From contig NZ_NJIG01000002.1 in assembly GCF_002209535.1 (NCBI RefSeq), positions 434,001 to 498,000 on the forward strand: 64,000 nt of DNA, given 5' to 3'. Positions 35,871 to 44,232 of the stretch are shown one piece after another (position 1 is the first letter of the stretch; every line of letters starts with the position of its first letter). The notes below the pieces were generated by a model. It saw only the letters and a program-made list of their open reading frames with translations, did not search any database and was not told where the DNA came from. Source of the DNA: Achromobacter marplatensis. GTDB lineage: Bacteria > Pseudomonadota > Gammaproteobacteria > Burkholderiales > Burkholderiaceae_B. The position numbers were made by a program, and so were the translations under genes.

Positions 35871-36578
35871 CTATTCCTTGTCCTCGGCCCGGCAGAATGT
35901 GATCTGGAAGCTTCCCGGCAGTTCAAACGCCACGTGGTGCCGCGCCTGCGGCTGGATCAGCACCTGTTGTCCGGCAGCCAGCACCACCTGGGCGTGCGGC
36001 GGATCATCCTGCGTGTAGCGCAACAGGCCGGCATGCACGGTCAGCAAACCCCAGGTACCGGCTTTGGTCGCATGCGCCGTTTGCAGGCTGGCCGGCAGGT
36101 TGTCCGGCGTGAACATCGGGCTGTCACGATAAGGGCGCACGCCGTCAGGCAAGGTGTTCGGCAGGGCGGGGGGCGTTGGGGCCTGCCGCTGCTGCCAGAT
36201 GCTCCAGAGCTTGGCGGCAATGCGCTCGGCCATGGCGTCGGCCTGTGTTTGCAGGGCCGGGATGCCAAGTTCGGCGGTGACGCCGTGGAACAAGGCAAGC
36301 CAGCGCTGGAACAGCGGCCAGGACAGATCCGGGATCCGCGCATGCGCCGGGATGGGTGCGCCCTTGAAGCGACGCGTGCCCAGTAGCAGCGACGACCAGA
36401 AGTCGCACAGCATGTCCAGGTGCAGGTCCCAATCCGCGACCCGGGCGTTGAAAATGGGTCCCAGCGCATCGTCTTGGCGCACCTTGGCGTAGAAGCGGTG
36501 CACCAGTTGCCGGATGTCTGCTTCGGTGAAGGGAGGGGCCGCCTGCTCAGGCGTTGGAGGGAAGTCGGAGACGGGCAT
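35871..36578 (-). CDS. Group III truncated haemoglobin fused to a DUF1971 cupin
   Basis: Residues 15-130 of this 235-residue protein match group III truncated globins: Tyr30 at B10 (HRFYAKV), a probable proximal His79 in PIPAHARI, and Trp93 in FQRWLALF. Residues 145-230 form a DUF1971/TehB-like cupin (PMFTPDNLPASLQTAHATKAG, read in parts, with QARHHVAF). Globins of this type detoxify or sense NO and oxygen. I prefer the ATG of MPVSDFPP because the earlier ATG at 36608 overlaps a likely -10 box. It follows a Crp/Fnr gene on the same strand, and a Dnr-like site precedes it. Confidence 0.85.
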   Translation of the reverse strand: MPVSDFPPTPEQAAPPFTEADIRQLVHRFYAKVRQDDALGPIFNARVADWDLHLDMLCDFWSSLLLGTRRFKGAPIPAHARIPDLSWPLFQRWLALFHGVTAELGIPALQTQADAMAERIAAKLWSIWQQRQAPTPPALPNTLPDGVRPYRDSPMFTPDNLPASLQTAHATKAGTWGLLTVHAGLLRYTQDDPPHAQVVLAAGQQVLIQPQARHHVAFELPGSFQITFCRAEDKE

Positions 36579-36606
36579 GGCGAGCCAGGGGAAAGGACTG
36601 GCCTGC

Positions 36607-36649
36607 ATTGTGCGGCGCGGGCGGGGAGGGCGCCGATGACGAAAGTCAT
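36607..36649 (-). promoter_or_regulatory. Dnr/Fnr-type site and -10 box upstream of the haemoglobin fusion
   Basis: ATGAC-GAAA-GTCAT (36636-36649) is a perfect 5-4-5 inverted repeat whose inner bases, TGAC-N4-GTCA, match the Dnr/Nnr consensus TTGAC-N4-GTCAA. On the minus strand a CACAAT -10 candidate (36607-36612) is centred 33 bases further, the geometry of a class II Fnr-activated promoter. Transcription would start near 36600, 22 bases before the chosen ATG. Confidence 0.6.
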
Positions 36650-36692
36650 TGGAGGTGCGCGATCCCTTGCCGCGATGCGCGTCGCCCGCGAC

Positions 36693-37412
36693 TCAAAACG
36701 GCCGTTTCGCTGTCGTCGCCAGCTTGGCCAGATGGGCCGGGTCGCGCACGGCCCATTGACGGCGCTGTCCGCTGATGTAGCCCTGCGTCTGCCAGTCATT
36801 GAGCAGGCGGCTCAGGGTTTCGGCCCGGATGCCCAGGTGCGCGGCCAACTGGCGCTGGTTCAGCGGCAACGTCAGGGCGTCACCATGGCGCTCGCGCAGC
36901 CCCATCAAGTAGTTGGCCAGACGTTCGGGCGCGGAGCTGGACGTCATCCAGTCCACCTTGTTGACCTGGTCGTACAGGCTTTTGCTAAGGCCGGCCAACA
37001 GCTTGAGCGCCAGGTCCGGCCAACGCCTGCACGCCTCGTGCAATTGGTGCCGGCTTAGCCGCCAGCCCTGCAGCAGGGTGCGGGCGCGCGCCTGCATGGG
37101 GTAACGGCCATGCGGCATGAACATGGCCGCCTCGGCCATCAACTGGCCAGGCTCGAACACGCGGAACACGCGCTCGTCGCCGTTGTAGCTGTAGCGCATG
37201 ACCTCGGCCTGGCCGCTTTCGATCAACAAATAGTAGAGGGCGTCGTCGCCTTCGCCGAACAGGACTTGCCCCGCGTCGGCGCGCAAGGCCATGGCGCCGC
37301 GCAACAACTCCGCGGCGACTTCCGGGCCCGTGCCGGGAGGCAGGCCCTGCAGCAGCGGATGACCTGCCAGCAAGGCGAGGGCGGCCGGCCCGGGCAGATT
37401 GATATTTGTCAT
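36693..37412 (-). CDS. Crp/Fnr family transcriptional regulator (Dnr-like)
   Basis: This 239-residue regulator has an N-terminal cyclic-nucleotide-binding-like barrel (ADAGQVLFGEGDDALYYLLIESGQAEV, read in parts) and a C-terminal winged helix, QRQLAAHLGIRAETLSRLL. The E..SR pattern in the recognition helix is that of Fnr, so TTGAT/TTGAC-type sites are expected. It lacks the N-terminal cysteine cluster of Fnr, so it should not sense oxygen through an iron-sulphur cluster; a haem-based NO sensor like Dnr is the likely alternative. It lies upstream of the haemoglobin fusion and divergent from the ABC/TonB operon. Confidence 0.87.
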   Translation of the reverse strand: MTNINLPGPAALALLAGHPLLQGLPPGTGPEVAAELLRGAMALRADAGQVLFGEGDDALYYLLIESGQAEVMRYSYNGDERVFRVFEPGQLMAEAAMFMPHGRYPMQARARTLLQGWRLSRHQLHEACRRWPDLALKLLAGLSKSLYDQVNKVDWMTSSSAPERLANYLMGLRERHGDALTLPLNQRQLAAHLGIRAETLSRLLNDWQTQGYISGQRRQWAVRDPAHLAKLATTAKRPF

Positions 37413-37473
37413 TCTGGGTCTTTCAACATGAATGCGAGAATCTTAAATGATAACAATTCGTGTTTGATATTTA

Positions 37474-38478
37474 ATGACAAACTCGCATATGCGCCGCCGA
37501 TTCTGCGGGGCGGCCCTGGGCACGGCGCTGCTGTCCAGCCTGCCCATCGTACGCGCGTCGCCAACGCGACGCCCTGCGACGCTGACACTGGCTGGCCCCG
37601 CTGCCGTGGTCAGCTACCCGTTGATGCACATGGCGGCCACGGGGGCACTGGCCACCCACACCGAGCAATTGCGCTTCCGACTGTGGCAAACGCCGGACCA
37701 ATTGCGCACGCTGCTGGTCAACGGAGACCTGGATTTCAGCGCGGCGCCCAGCACGCTGCCCGCCTTGCTGCACAACCGGGGCATGCCGGTGCGGCTGTTG
37801 AACATTTCAGTGTGGGGGATTCTTTGGCTGGTCAGCCGCGATCCGGCCGTGCAGACCTTCGACGACCTGGCCGGCCGTGACTTGCTGGTGCCCTTCCAGC
37901 GCGACTTGCCGGCCGTGTTGCTGGATACCTTGCTGGCCGCCCATGCCGAACGCGGCATGGCGCCTGTGGCGCTGCGCCACACGCGCGACGGCCAGGACGC
38001 GATCGCGTTGATGCTGGACGGCCAGGCCAGTCAGGCGCTGCTGGTCGAACCGATGGCGTCGCTGCTGTTGTGGCGGGCGCAACAGACCGAGCGGGCTCCG
38101 GCACTCCATCGCGGCCAAAGCCTGGAACAGGCCTGGCGCACTGCTTTTCCCGCGCAGCCTTCGCTGCCGCAGGCAGGCGTGATGGCTGCCGCCGGTGTCG
38201 CAGGCAACGCGGAGCTGTGCCTTGCCGTGGAACAGGCCTATGCCGCATCGGCGCGCTGGTGCGTCGCGCACCCCGCCGAGTGCGCCGCGTTGGTCCGCGG
38301 GTATCTGCCGCATTTGCCTCAGCCGGCGATCGAGAACGCCATTCTTGCGACGCGCCTGGAAAGCCGTAGCGCCCAGGATGCGCGCCCCGAACTCGAGGCA
38401 CTGTACCGCTTGTTGGCTGGCCGTTTCCCGCAAGCCATCGGCGGCAAGCTGCCTCCCATTGGCTTCTACGGCCCATGA
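37474..38478 (+). CDS. NitT/TauT-type ABC importer periplasmic binding protein
   Basis: This 334-residue protein starts with a signal of Tat-like character, MRRRFCGAALGTALLSSL. A binding-protein fold follows with LAGPAAVVSYPLMHMA, NGDLDFSAAPSTLPALL and FDDLAGRDLLVPFQRDLP. It overlaps the permease start by four bases (ATGA). The start could be the ATG at 37474 or the one five codons later that opens the twin-arginine stretch. The ligand is unknown: nitrate, sulphonates, thiamine precursors and metals are all carried by relatives. The TonB receptor in the same operon hints at a large or scarce ligand. Confidence 0.82.
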   Translation: MTNSHMRRRFCGAALGTALLSSLPIVRASPTRRPATLTLAGPAAVVSYPLMHMAATGALATHTEQLRFRLWQTPDQLRTLLVNGDLDFSAAPSTLPALLHNRGMPVRLLNISVWGILWLVSRDPAVQTFDDLAGRDLLVPFQRDLPAVLLDTLLAAHAERGMAPVALRHTRDGQDAIALMLDGQASQALLVEPMASLLLWRAQQTERAPALHRGQSLEQAWRTAFPAQPSLPQAGVMAAAGVAGNAELCLAVEQAYAASARWCVAHPAECAALVRGYLPHLPQPAIENAILATRLESRSAQDARPELEALYRLLAGRFPQAIGGKLPPIGFYGP

Positions 38479-39254
38479 GCCCCGTCCCTGCCGTGCCGGC
38501 GCGTACTTCGCGCACCTGGAGCGCCGTCGGCGTATTGCTGATCGTGCTGGCCTGGCATGTGGCCGCGCGCCAGCTTGGGCCGTTGCTGATGGCGACGCCG
38601 TGGGAAGCGCTATGCGCCATCGTCCCGCTGGTGCAAAGCCCGCAGTTTTTCGCCAATGCGGGCGTCAGTTTGATGCGCATCGGCGTTGGCGTGCTGGCGG
38701 GCGCCTCCCTCGGCTTCACGGCGGGGGTGCTGGCCGGGCACAGCGCCCGCCTGCGCGGATTGATCGAACCGCTGCGTTGGTTGCTGATGGCCATGCCGCC
38801 CGTCGTGATCGTGGTGCTGGCCATGTTGTGGTTCGGCCTGGGTTCACCGATGGTGATCTTCATCACCACGCTGATGATGGCGCCCGGCATGTACGTCAAT
38901 ACCGTCAAGGGCATGCTGCACGTGGACAGGAATCTTATCGAGATGACCCACGTCTATCGCTACGGCCGCTGGCTGCGCCTGCGCCATCTGTATCTGCCCG
39001 CGCTTAGCGCCCCGCTCCTGGCCGCCTTGCTGATTGCTGCTTGCGGCGGCGTGCGGCTGGTGGTCATGGCGGAAGTGCTGGGCGCCGAAAACGGCGTGGG
39101 TTACGCGCTGGCCAACGCGCGCAGCACCTTCGACACCGCGGAACTGTTCGCGTGGGTGCTGCTGATCCTGGGCCTGGTGGCGGTGCTGGAATTCGCCTTC
39201 CTGCAGCCTTTGCAGCGCCGGTTGGGCCGGTGGATGGAGTCCAGCCGTGCTTGA
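38475..39254 (+). CDS. NitT/TauT-type ABC importer permease
   Basis: This 259-residue inner-membrane protein has about six transmembrane segments and the coupling loop YRYGRWLRLRHLYLPALSAPL. The segment GASLGFTAGVLAGHSARLRGLIEP is typical of the SsuC/TauC group. It is translationally coupled to both neighbours, with a 4-base overlap upstream and an 8-base overlap downstream. Confidence 0.88.
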   Translation: MSPVPAVPARTSRTWSAVGVLLIVLAWHVAARQLGPLLMATPWEALCAIVPLVQSPQFFANAGVSLMRIGVGVLAGASLGFTAGVLAGHSARLRGLIEPLRWLLMAMPPVVIVVLAMLWFGLGSPMVIFITTLMMAPGMYVNTVKGMLHVDRNLIEMTHVYRYGRWLRLRHLYLPALSAPLLAALLIAACGGVRLVVMAEVLGAENGVGYALANARSTFDTAELFAWVLLILGLVAVLEFAFLQPLQRRLGRWMESSRA

Positions 39255-39882
39255 GATGCAATCCCTATCCCTGCGCTACGGCGCACTCACCGTGCTGCAC
39301 GACGTCAATCTGCGCTTGCGTCCCGGCGAGCGCCTGGGTCTGATCGGGCCCAGCGGCGCCGGCAAGAGCAGCCTGCTGCGTCTGGCTGCCGGACTGGTCC
39401 CCCCCAGCAGCGGAGCGGTGCGCAATGCCTTCCGGCATCCGGTCCTGATGTTCCAGGAGCCCCGCCTGCTGCCATGGCGCCATGCGCTGGACAACGTCGT
39501 CCTGCCGCTGCGGGGCGCTGGATACCCGCCGGCCAAGGCCCGTGCGTTGGCCCAGCATTGGCTGGCCCGCGTTGGCTTGGACGCCGCCATGCAGGCCTGG
39601 CCCGGCGAGCTTTCCGGCGGCATGGCGCAACGCGTGGCGCTGGCTCGCGCCCTGGCCCTTGCGCCCGATCTGCTGATGCTGGACGAACCGTTCAGCGCAC
39701 TGGATCCCGCCCTGCGCCGGGAGCTTGCCGCTTGCTGCCGCGAGGAAATCGCCCGCAGCGGCGCTGCCCTGTTGTGCATCAGCCACGACCCCGAGGACCT
39801 GCGGGGGCTGGTCGACCGCTGCGTCATGGTGGACCGGGGGGGCGTCATGCCGATCGCGTTCGACGGCGTTCTCCAACCCTGA
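39247..39882 (+). CDS. NitT/TauT-type ABC importer ATP-binding protein
   Basis: This 211-residue ATPase has Walker A GPSGAGKSSL, the Q-loop FQEPRLLPW, signature LSGGMAQRVALARAL and Walker B LLMLDEPFSALD. The FQEPRLLPW form is characteristic of SsuB/TauB-type ATPases. It overlaps the permease gene and lies 34 bases before the CopD-like gene, continuing the operon. Confidence 0.9.
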   Translation: MLEMQSLSLRYGALTVLHDVNLRLRPGERLGLIGPSGAGKSSLLRLAAGLVPPSSGAVRNAFRHPVLMFQEPRLLPWRHALDNVVLPLRGAGYPPAKARALAQHWLARVGLDAAMQAWPGELSGGMAQRVALARALALAPDLLMLDEPFSALDPALRRELAACCREEIARSGAALLCISHDPEDLRGLVDRCVMVDRGGVMPIAFDGVLQP

Positions 39883-39916
39883 CCGCTTGTCTGTCTTCTT
39901 TCCTTGGACCTTAGCC

Positions 39917-40360
39917 ATGAATACTTATCCCTTGCTGCTTGTCCTGCACCTGTTCGCCGCGTTTGTCTTCGTGGGCACCGTCACTTTCGAAGTGCTGTTC
40001 CTGGAACCTGTGCAGAAGCGCTTGCCCGCTGACGTGCGCAAGGCGTTGGGCAGCCAGCTTGGGCCCCGCGTGCGCGCCGTGGTGCCGTGGGCGGTGCTGG
40101 TGCTGTATGCGGCCGGCCTGGGCATGGCCTGGCAATACCGCGGCGCGCTCGCCAGCCCCGGCAGTTCTTCCTTCGCGCTTTTGCTGTCCATCAAGATCGC
40201 GTTGGCCGCCAGCGTGCTGATCCACGTCGTCGTTGCGATGACATTGGCGCGCCGCCAGCGCTTGCACAGCGTGTTGCGCCGGCGCGTGCACATCAGCGTT
40301 TTCTGTCACATGGTCGGCATCGTCTTGCTGGCCAAAGCCATGTTCCATCTGTCCTGGTAA
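39917..40360 (+). CDS. CopD-like four-helix membrane protein
   Basis: This 147-residue protein has four predicted transmembrane segments (about residues 5-25, 53-73, 82-105 and 120-143). Conserved-looking histidines lie in or near them: LHLFAAFVFVGTVTFE, VLIHVVVAM and RRVHISVFCHMVG. The spacing resembles small CopD-family or haem-binding membrane proteins. It sits between ABC transporter and TonB-receptor genes, so a role in metal or haem handling is plausible but not shown. The assignment rests on layout more than on a diagnostic motif. Confidence 0.65.
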   Translation: MNTYPLLLVLHLFAAFVFVGTVTFEVLFLEPVQKRLPADVRKALGSQLGPRVRAVVPWAVLVLYAAGLGMAWQYRGALASPGSSSFALLLSIKIALAASVLIHVVVAMTLARRQRLHSVLRRRVHISVFCHMVGIVLLAKAMFHLSW

Positions 40361-40393
40361 TCCAGCCATTCAGCTTTTCGCGGAAGTACTGTC

Positions 40394-42532
40394 ATGACGT
40401 CCCCCGTCTTGCGCCAATTGGCGTCCAGCCTCACGCTCAGCGCCCTCGGCTTGTCCGTGGCCTTCGCCCAGGAGGCCGCGCCCATCGCCACGGCGCCGGC
40501 CAGCCAACCCGTGCCCTCGCTAGCCCCCGTGGTCGTCTCCGGCCAAACCCTGACGCAGACCCTCGATCCCGGCCCGCAGCAAGTCAGGCAAGTCCTGCAG
40601 GCCGTGCCGGGCGGCACCAACCTGATCGAACCTCAGCAGGAGGTGCGCCTTGTCACCTTGCGCGATGCCCTGGACTATCAACCCGGCGTCATCGTGCAGG
40701 AATTCTTCGGCGGCTTGGATCAACCGCGCTTGAACATCCGCGGTTCCGGCATTCAAAGCAATCCGTTAAGCCGCGGCATCCTGCTGATGCAGGATGGCGT
40801 ACCGCTCAATGACGCCGACGGCTCGTTCATCATCAGTTTGCTGGAGCCCCGCAATGCCGGCCTGGTCACCGTGCGGCGCGGCGCCAATGCGCTATCGCCA
40901 GGCGCCAGCACGCTGGGCGGTGAAGTCGATTTCCAGTCACTGGTGGGCACCCAGAGCGATGTGATCCGCTTGGGAGGCGGCAGCTTCGGCACGCGCAACC
41001 TCGCGCTCTCGAAGGGATTCGAAGACGAACGCATGGACGGCCGCATCAGCTTCGGCTACGACAAATCCGATGGTTACCGCCATCATTCCGCGTCCGAGCG
41101 GTCCAGCTTCCAGGGCAACCTGGGATTCCGCCGTGGCACGTTCGAGAACCGCACCTACCTGTCATATACCGACCTCAAGTTCGACATCCCCCAGCCCGTG
41201 CCCAAAGCGCGCATGTACGAGGATCCGCGCGGCGTGTTGGGTGACGGCGATTCGCCGCTGGATCTGAGCAACAACGTCTATAAGCGTGATCCGCATCGGG
41301 ACACCAGCCAGTTCCGCCTTGCGAACCGCAGCTATTGGGGCAGTGATGCCCTGAACCAGACCGTGGGCCTGTACTGGCAGCGCACCGACGACGACTTCAC
41401 CAATCCGCAGGTCGCGAACGTGACCGACGGTGATACCTATGGCCTGTTGTGGAAGTTGGCGGGCAAGGCCGGCAACGTCGACTACCGTGTCGCTCTCGAC
41501 TGGCAACGCAGCGATATGGACCGCGACTTCTACGCCATTCGTCCCGCCGACGGCAGGCGCCTGCAGCGTTTCGGCGCCTACGACCTGCAAGCGGAAAACC
41601 GCAGCGCCCTGGTCGGCCTGGATTGGCATGTGACGCAACAACTCAGCCTGGTCGGCGACCTGAAATACACCCAGGCGGTGCGCGATGCCCGCGAGCGCAA
41701 CACGGGCAAGACCCTGGACCAGGACTGGAGCTACGCCACCCCGCGCCTGGGCATCGTATGGCAGCCGGCCGCCGCCCAGCGGTGGTATGCCAACGTCAGC
41801 CGCAGCAATGAGGCGCCCACGTTCTGGGAAATCGTCAACGGCGAGGTGCCCGCGCCCATGAATCCTGCTACCGCCGTCACGTCGATGAGCAAGCTGGATT
41901 TGCAACGCGCGCTGACCTACGAATTGGGCGGCGACGGCGCCTTCAACCTGGCCGGCCGCGAGCAACATTGGACGGTGTCGCTGTACCGCAGCAAGGTGGA
42001 CGATGAACTCATGTCCGTCACCAACGCCAACGGTACTCCGGCCGGCACCTACAACTATGGCGGCCAGACCCGGCACCAGGGCATCGAAGCCGGTCTCTAC
42101 GGCAGTCTGCCCGCGCCGGGCGACGGCTTGCTCGATTACCGCGTGGCCTACACGTTCAGCGACTTCCGCTTCCGCTCCGGCGAATACCAAGGCAACCGCA
42201 TTGCTGGCGTGCCGCGCCATCTGCTCAGCGCCGAAGTGATGTACCGCAAGGGGGGCTGGCGCGTGGGACCGAATGTGCGCTGGCTGATGAGCGACACCGA
42301 GACCAACCATGCCAACGCCGCCGGTACGCAGCAGAAGGCCTATGCGTTGCTGGGCTTCAAGGTGGCGTATGAGCACGACGCCCACTGGAGCGGATACGTG
42401 CAGGCGGACAACCTGACGGACAAGACGTACGCCAGCAGTTATGCGATACGCAACACGGCGACCGTGGCCATGCCCATTTTCCTGCCGGGAAACGGCAGGT
42501 CGCTGAGCGCGGGGGTAGCCTACCGGTTCTGA
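40394..42532 (+). CDS. TonB-dependent outer-membrane receptor
   Basis: This 712-residue receptor has a signal peptide (cut near AFAQ), a plug domain (LDYQPGVIVQEFFGG, RLNIRGSGIQSNPLSRGIL, GANALSPGASTLGGEVDF) and a beta barrel ending in the usual aromatic, ...LSAGVAYRF. The N-terminus holds no FecA-type signalling extension. It closes the ABC/CopD-like operon, 33 bases after the CopD-like gene. Such pairing suggests that the receptor and the ABC importer carry the same ligand across both membranes. The ligand, possibly a metal chelate or cofactor, is unknown. Confidence 0.9.
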   Translation: MTSPVLRQLASSLTLSALGLSVAFAQEAAPIATAPASQPVPSLAPVVVSGQTLTQTLDPGPQQVRQVLQAVPGGTNLIEPQQEVRLVTLRDALDYQPGVIVQEFFGGLDQPRLNIRGSGIQSNPLSRGILLMQDGVPLNDADGSFIISLLEPRNAGLVTVRRGANALSPGASTLGGEVDFQSLVGTQSDVIRLGGGSFGTRNLALSKGFEDERMDGRISFGYDKSDGYRHHSASERSSFQGNLGFRRGTFENRTYLSYTDLKFDIPQPVPKARMYEDPRGVLGDGDSPLDLSNNVYKRDPHRDTSQFRLANRSYWGSDALNQTVGLYWQRTDDDFTNPQVANVTDGDTYGLLWKLAGKAGNVDYRVALDWQRSDMDRDFYAIRPADGRRLQRFGAYDLQAENRSALVGLDWHVTQQLSLVGDLKYTQAVRDARERNTGKTLDQDWSYATPRLGIVWQPAAAQRWYANVSRSNEAPTFWEIVNGEVPAPMNPATAVTSMSKLDLQRALTYELGGDGAFNLAGREQHWTVSLYRSKVDDELMSVTNANGTPAGTYNYGGQTRHQGIEAGLYGSLPAPGDGLLDYRVAYTFSDFRFRSGEYQGNRIAGVPRHLLSAEVMYRKGGWRVGPNVRWLMSDTETNHANAAGTQQKAYALLGFKVAYEHDAHWSGYVQADNLTDKTYASSYAIRNTATVAMPIFLPGNGRSLSAGVAYRF

Positions 42533-42611
42533 AATAAACTGCAGGCAAAGACGGGCTGCGCGGGCTGGTGCCGGCGGCGCTCGCACCACGCCAACCCTTG
42601 CCGTCCTTCCC

Positions 42612-43661
42612 ATGCCCATCGCAGACCTTGCCGCCGCGCTCACCGCCCCGATCCTCACCGCTGATGATCTGGACTCGCTCGAGCAATTCTTCAACCGCCC
42701 CGAGGTTCGCGCGTTTTACGTGCACGCCCAGGACGCGGCACACACCAGCGCATCCCTGCAGACCTGCGTGGATCTGCTGCCCCGGCTGCACCCCAACCGC
42801 GCGTCGGCCCTGGCGCTGATGTGCGGGTCCCTGGTTGAAGACGATGCCGATCCCGCCATTCTTTTTCCGACGTTGCAATCGCTGCTGAGCCAGTGGCTGC
42901 AGACCCTGCGGCCCTATTGCGCGCAGGAAGTCGAAGCGGACGATGACGAGGTCGAGGAAGCCGACCGCCAGGCCTGGGCGGATGCGCAAGCGAAGATGGC
43001 CGCCGTTGCCGAAGACGAGCGCTGGCAGGTCGAAGCCCTGCATCAAGCCGTGGACGTCCTGGTCTTGCCCATGATGACGATGCTGATGCGCGACCAGGGC
43101 AACCATCAGGCCTTTGTATCGGACGACGCCTTGATGGGGTTGCTGCACCCCATGGCCACCAGCAACGACAGCCTGCCGTTCGAGCAACTGCATTACTTAT
43201 GGATGGCGGCGCAAGTCAGCTACCTGGACGAATTGGTCGTAGTGATGCCTGCGTCCCGATCCGGCTTCGTCGTGCAAGCCCACGCCGTCAACAATACCTT
43301 CCACGCCTTCACGTTGCTGCAGATCATCATTGGCGAGCATGCCGAGGCCTTGGGTGTGAAGCGGGACATCGCGCCGCGCCAGCCCGATATGGAGCGGGAC
43401 ACCGCCGACTTCCAATGGCTGCAGATCGGCGCCTATGCCGATGGCGAACTGGTCCAGCCGATGCTGTGGGCCTGGGGCGAAGCGGCGTTGCGCCTCAACA
43501 TGGCCAAGCATGGAAAGCGGGTGCTGGTTGCGCTGGAGACCGATGAGGGCACCCAGCGCAATTGGTCGGGATTCAACGGCATCATCCACGACGCGCAGCA
43601 GCCGTCGATGACGTTCAAGCGGTACCTGACGGCGGATGAGGTGACGTCTTATCTGGCTTGA
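42612..43661 (+). CDS. Conserved-looking protein of unknown function
   Basis: This 349-residue soluble protein has no recognised domain. It has a mainly helical first half, an acidic run (EVEADDDEVEEAD, about residues 106-118) and a second half with aromatic-rich strands such as LVVVMPASRSGFVVQAHAV and WGEAALRLNMAKHGKRVLV. No signal peptide or membrane segment is present. It begins 79 bases after the TonB receptor and could be part of that operon or separate. Codon use is like its neighbours. Confidence 0.7.
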   Translation: MPIADLAAALTAPILTADDLDSLEQFFNRPEVRAFYVHAQDAAHTSASLQTCVDLLPRLHPNRASALALMCGSLVEDDADPAILFPTLQSLLSQWLQTLRPYCAQEVEADDDEVEEADRQAWADAQAKMAAVAEDERWQVEALHQAVDVLVLPMMTMLMRDQGNHQAFVSDDALMGLLHPMATSNDSLPFEQLHYLWMAAQVSYLDELVVVMPASRSGFVVQAHAVNNTFHAFTLLQIIIGEHAEALGVKRDIAPRQPDMERDTADFQWLQIGAYADGELVQPMLWAWGEAALRLNMAKHGKRVLVALETDEGTQRNWSGFNGIIHDAQQPSMTFKRYLTADEVTSYLA

Positions 43662-43686
43662 CCGCCCATGGCAGCAGGCAAACGTG

Positions 43687-44019
43687 TCACCATTTGCCCG
43701 GGTTTTGCGATTGCGATTGCGACTGCATTTGCGACGAGGTGGTGCCGGGCCTTACCGTGTCCACGTATTTTTTATAGCTGTCGATGTATTCCGGGCTGTT
43801 GATGTCTGGCGTGTTGTCGCTATTCCAGTTTCTTTCGACGCCGGATTGCTTCCAGGCGGCCAGGTCGCGCATGACGTCGTCGCGGCTCAGGGCGACGTTC
43901 GGCTCGGGCGTGGCGGTGGTCGGGGCGGCTCCCATTTGTGCAACGGCGGGGCCGGACAGCAGCGCAAAGGCCGCCAAGGCCACCGGGATGGCGGCGCGGA
44001 GGGTGAGGATGGGCTTCAT
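43687..44019 (-). CDS. Small secreted DUF4148-like protein
   Basis: This 110-residue protein has a signal peptide ending near AVAQ and the short DUF4148 pattern LSRDDVMRDLAAWKQSGVE. The C-terminus is a Q/S repeat (QMQSQSQSQNPGKW). DUF4148 proteins are small periplasmic proteins common in Burkholderiales, with no known function. The gene is read alone and convergent with the unknown 349-residue protein. Confidence 0.72.
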   Translation of the reverse strand: MKPILTLRAAIPVALAAFALLSGPAVAQMGAAPTTATPEPNVALSRDDVMRDLAAWKQSGVERNWNSDNTPDINSPEYIDSYKKYVDTVRPGTTSSQMQSQSQSQNPGKW

Positions 44020-44232
44020 GAAGTGCTCCTTGATGACAAGCGTGATCGCAGCTTTTCCTTGACGGGATGCGTGGGCGCAGGCTCGGACAAGGACCGCTGC
44101 GGGACCGGATTGCCCCCTCTCTCATGGCTTCGGGCCCATCGTAGGGCCGCATGGGTGCAGGCCACATACTCAAAATTGGGTACGCCCGCAGGCGCCTGGA
44201 CGGCGGCCGTTTGGCTTGGCGGGCAGGGCGAC

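Noticed and set aside
37413..37473. Fnr-type site for the ABC/TonB operon
   Set aside because: TTGAT occurs in the gap, but the matching half-site is absent at the right spacing (AATGA instead of ATCAA).
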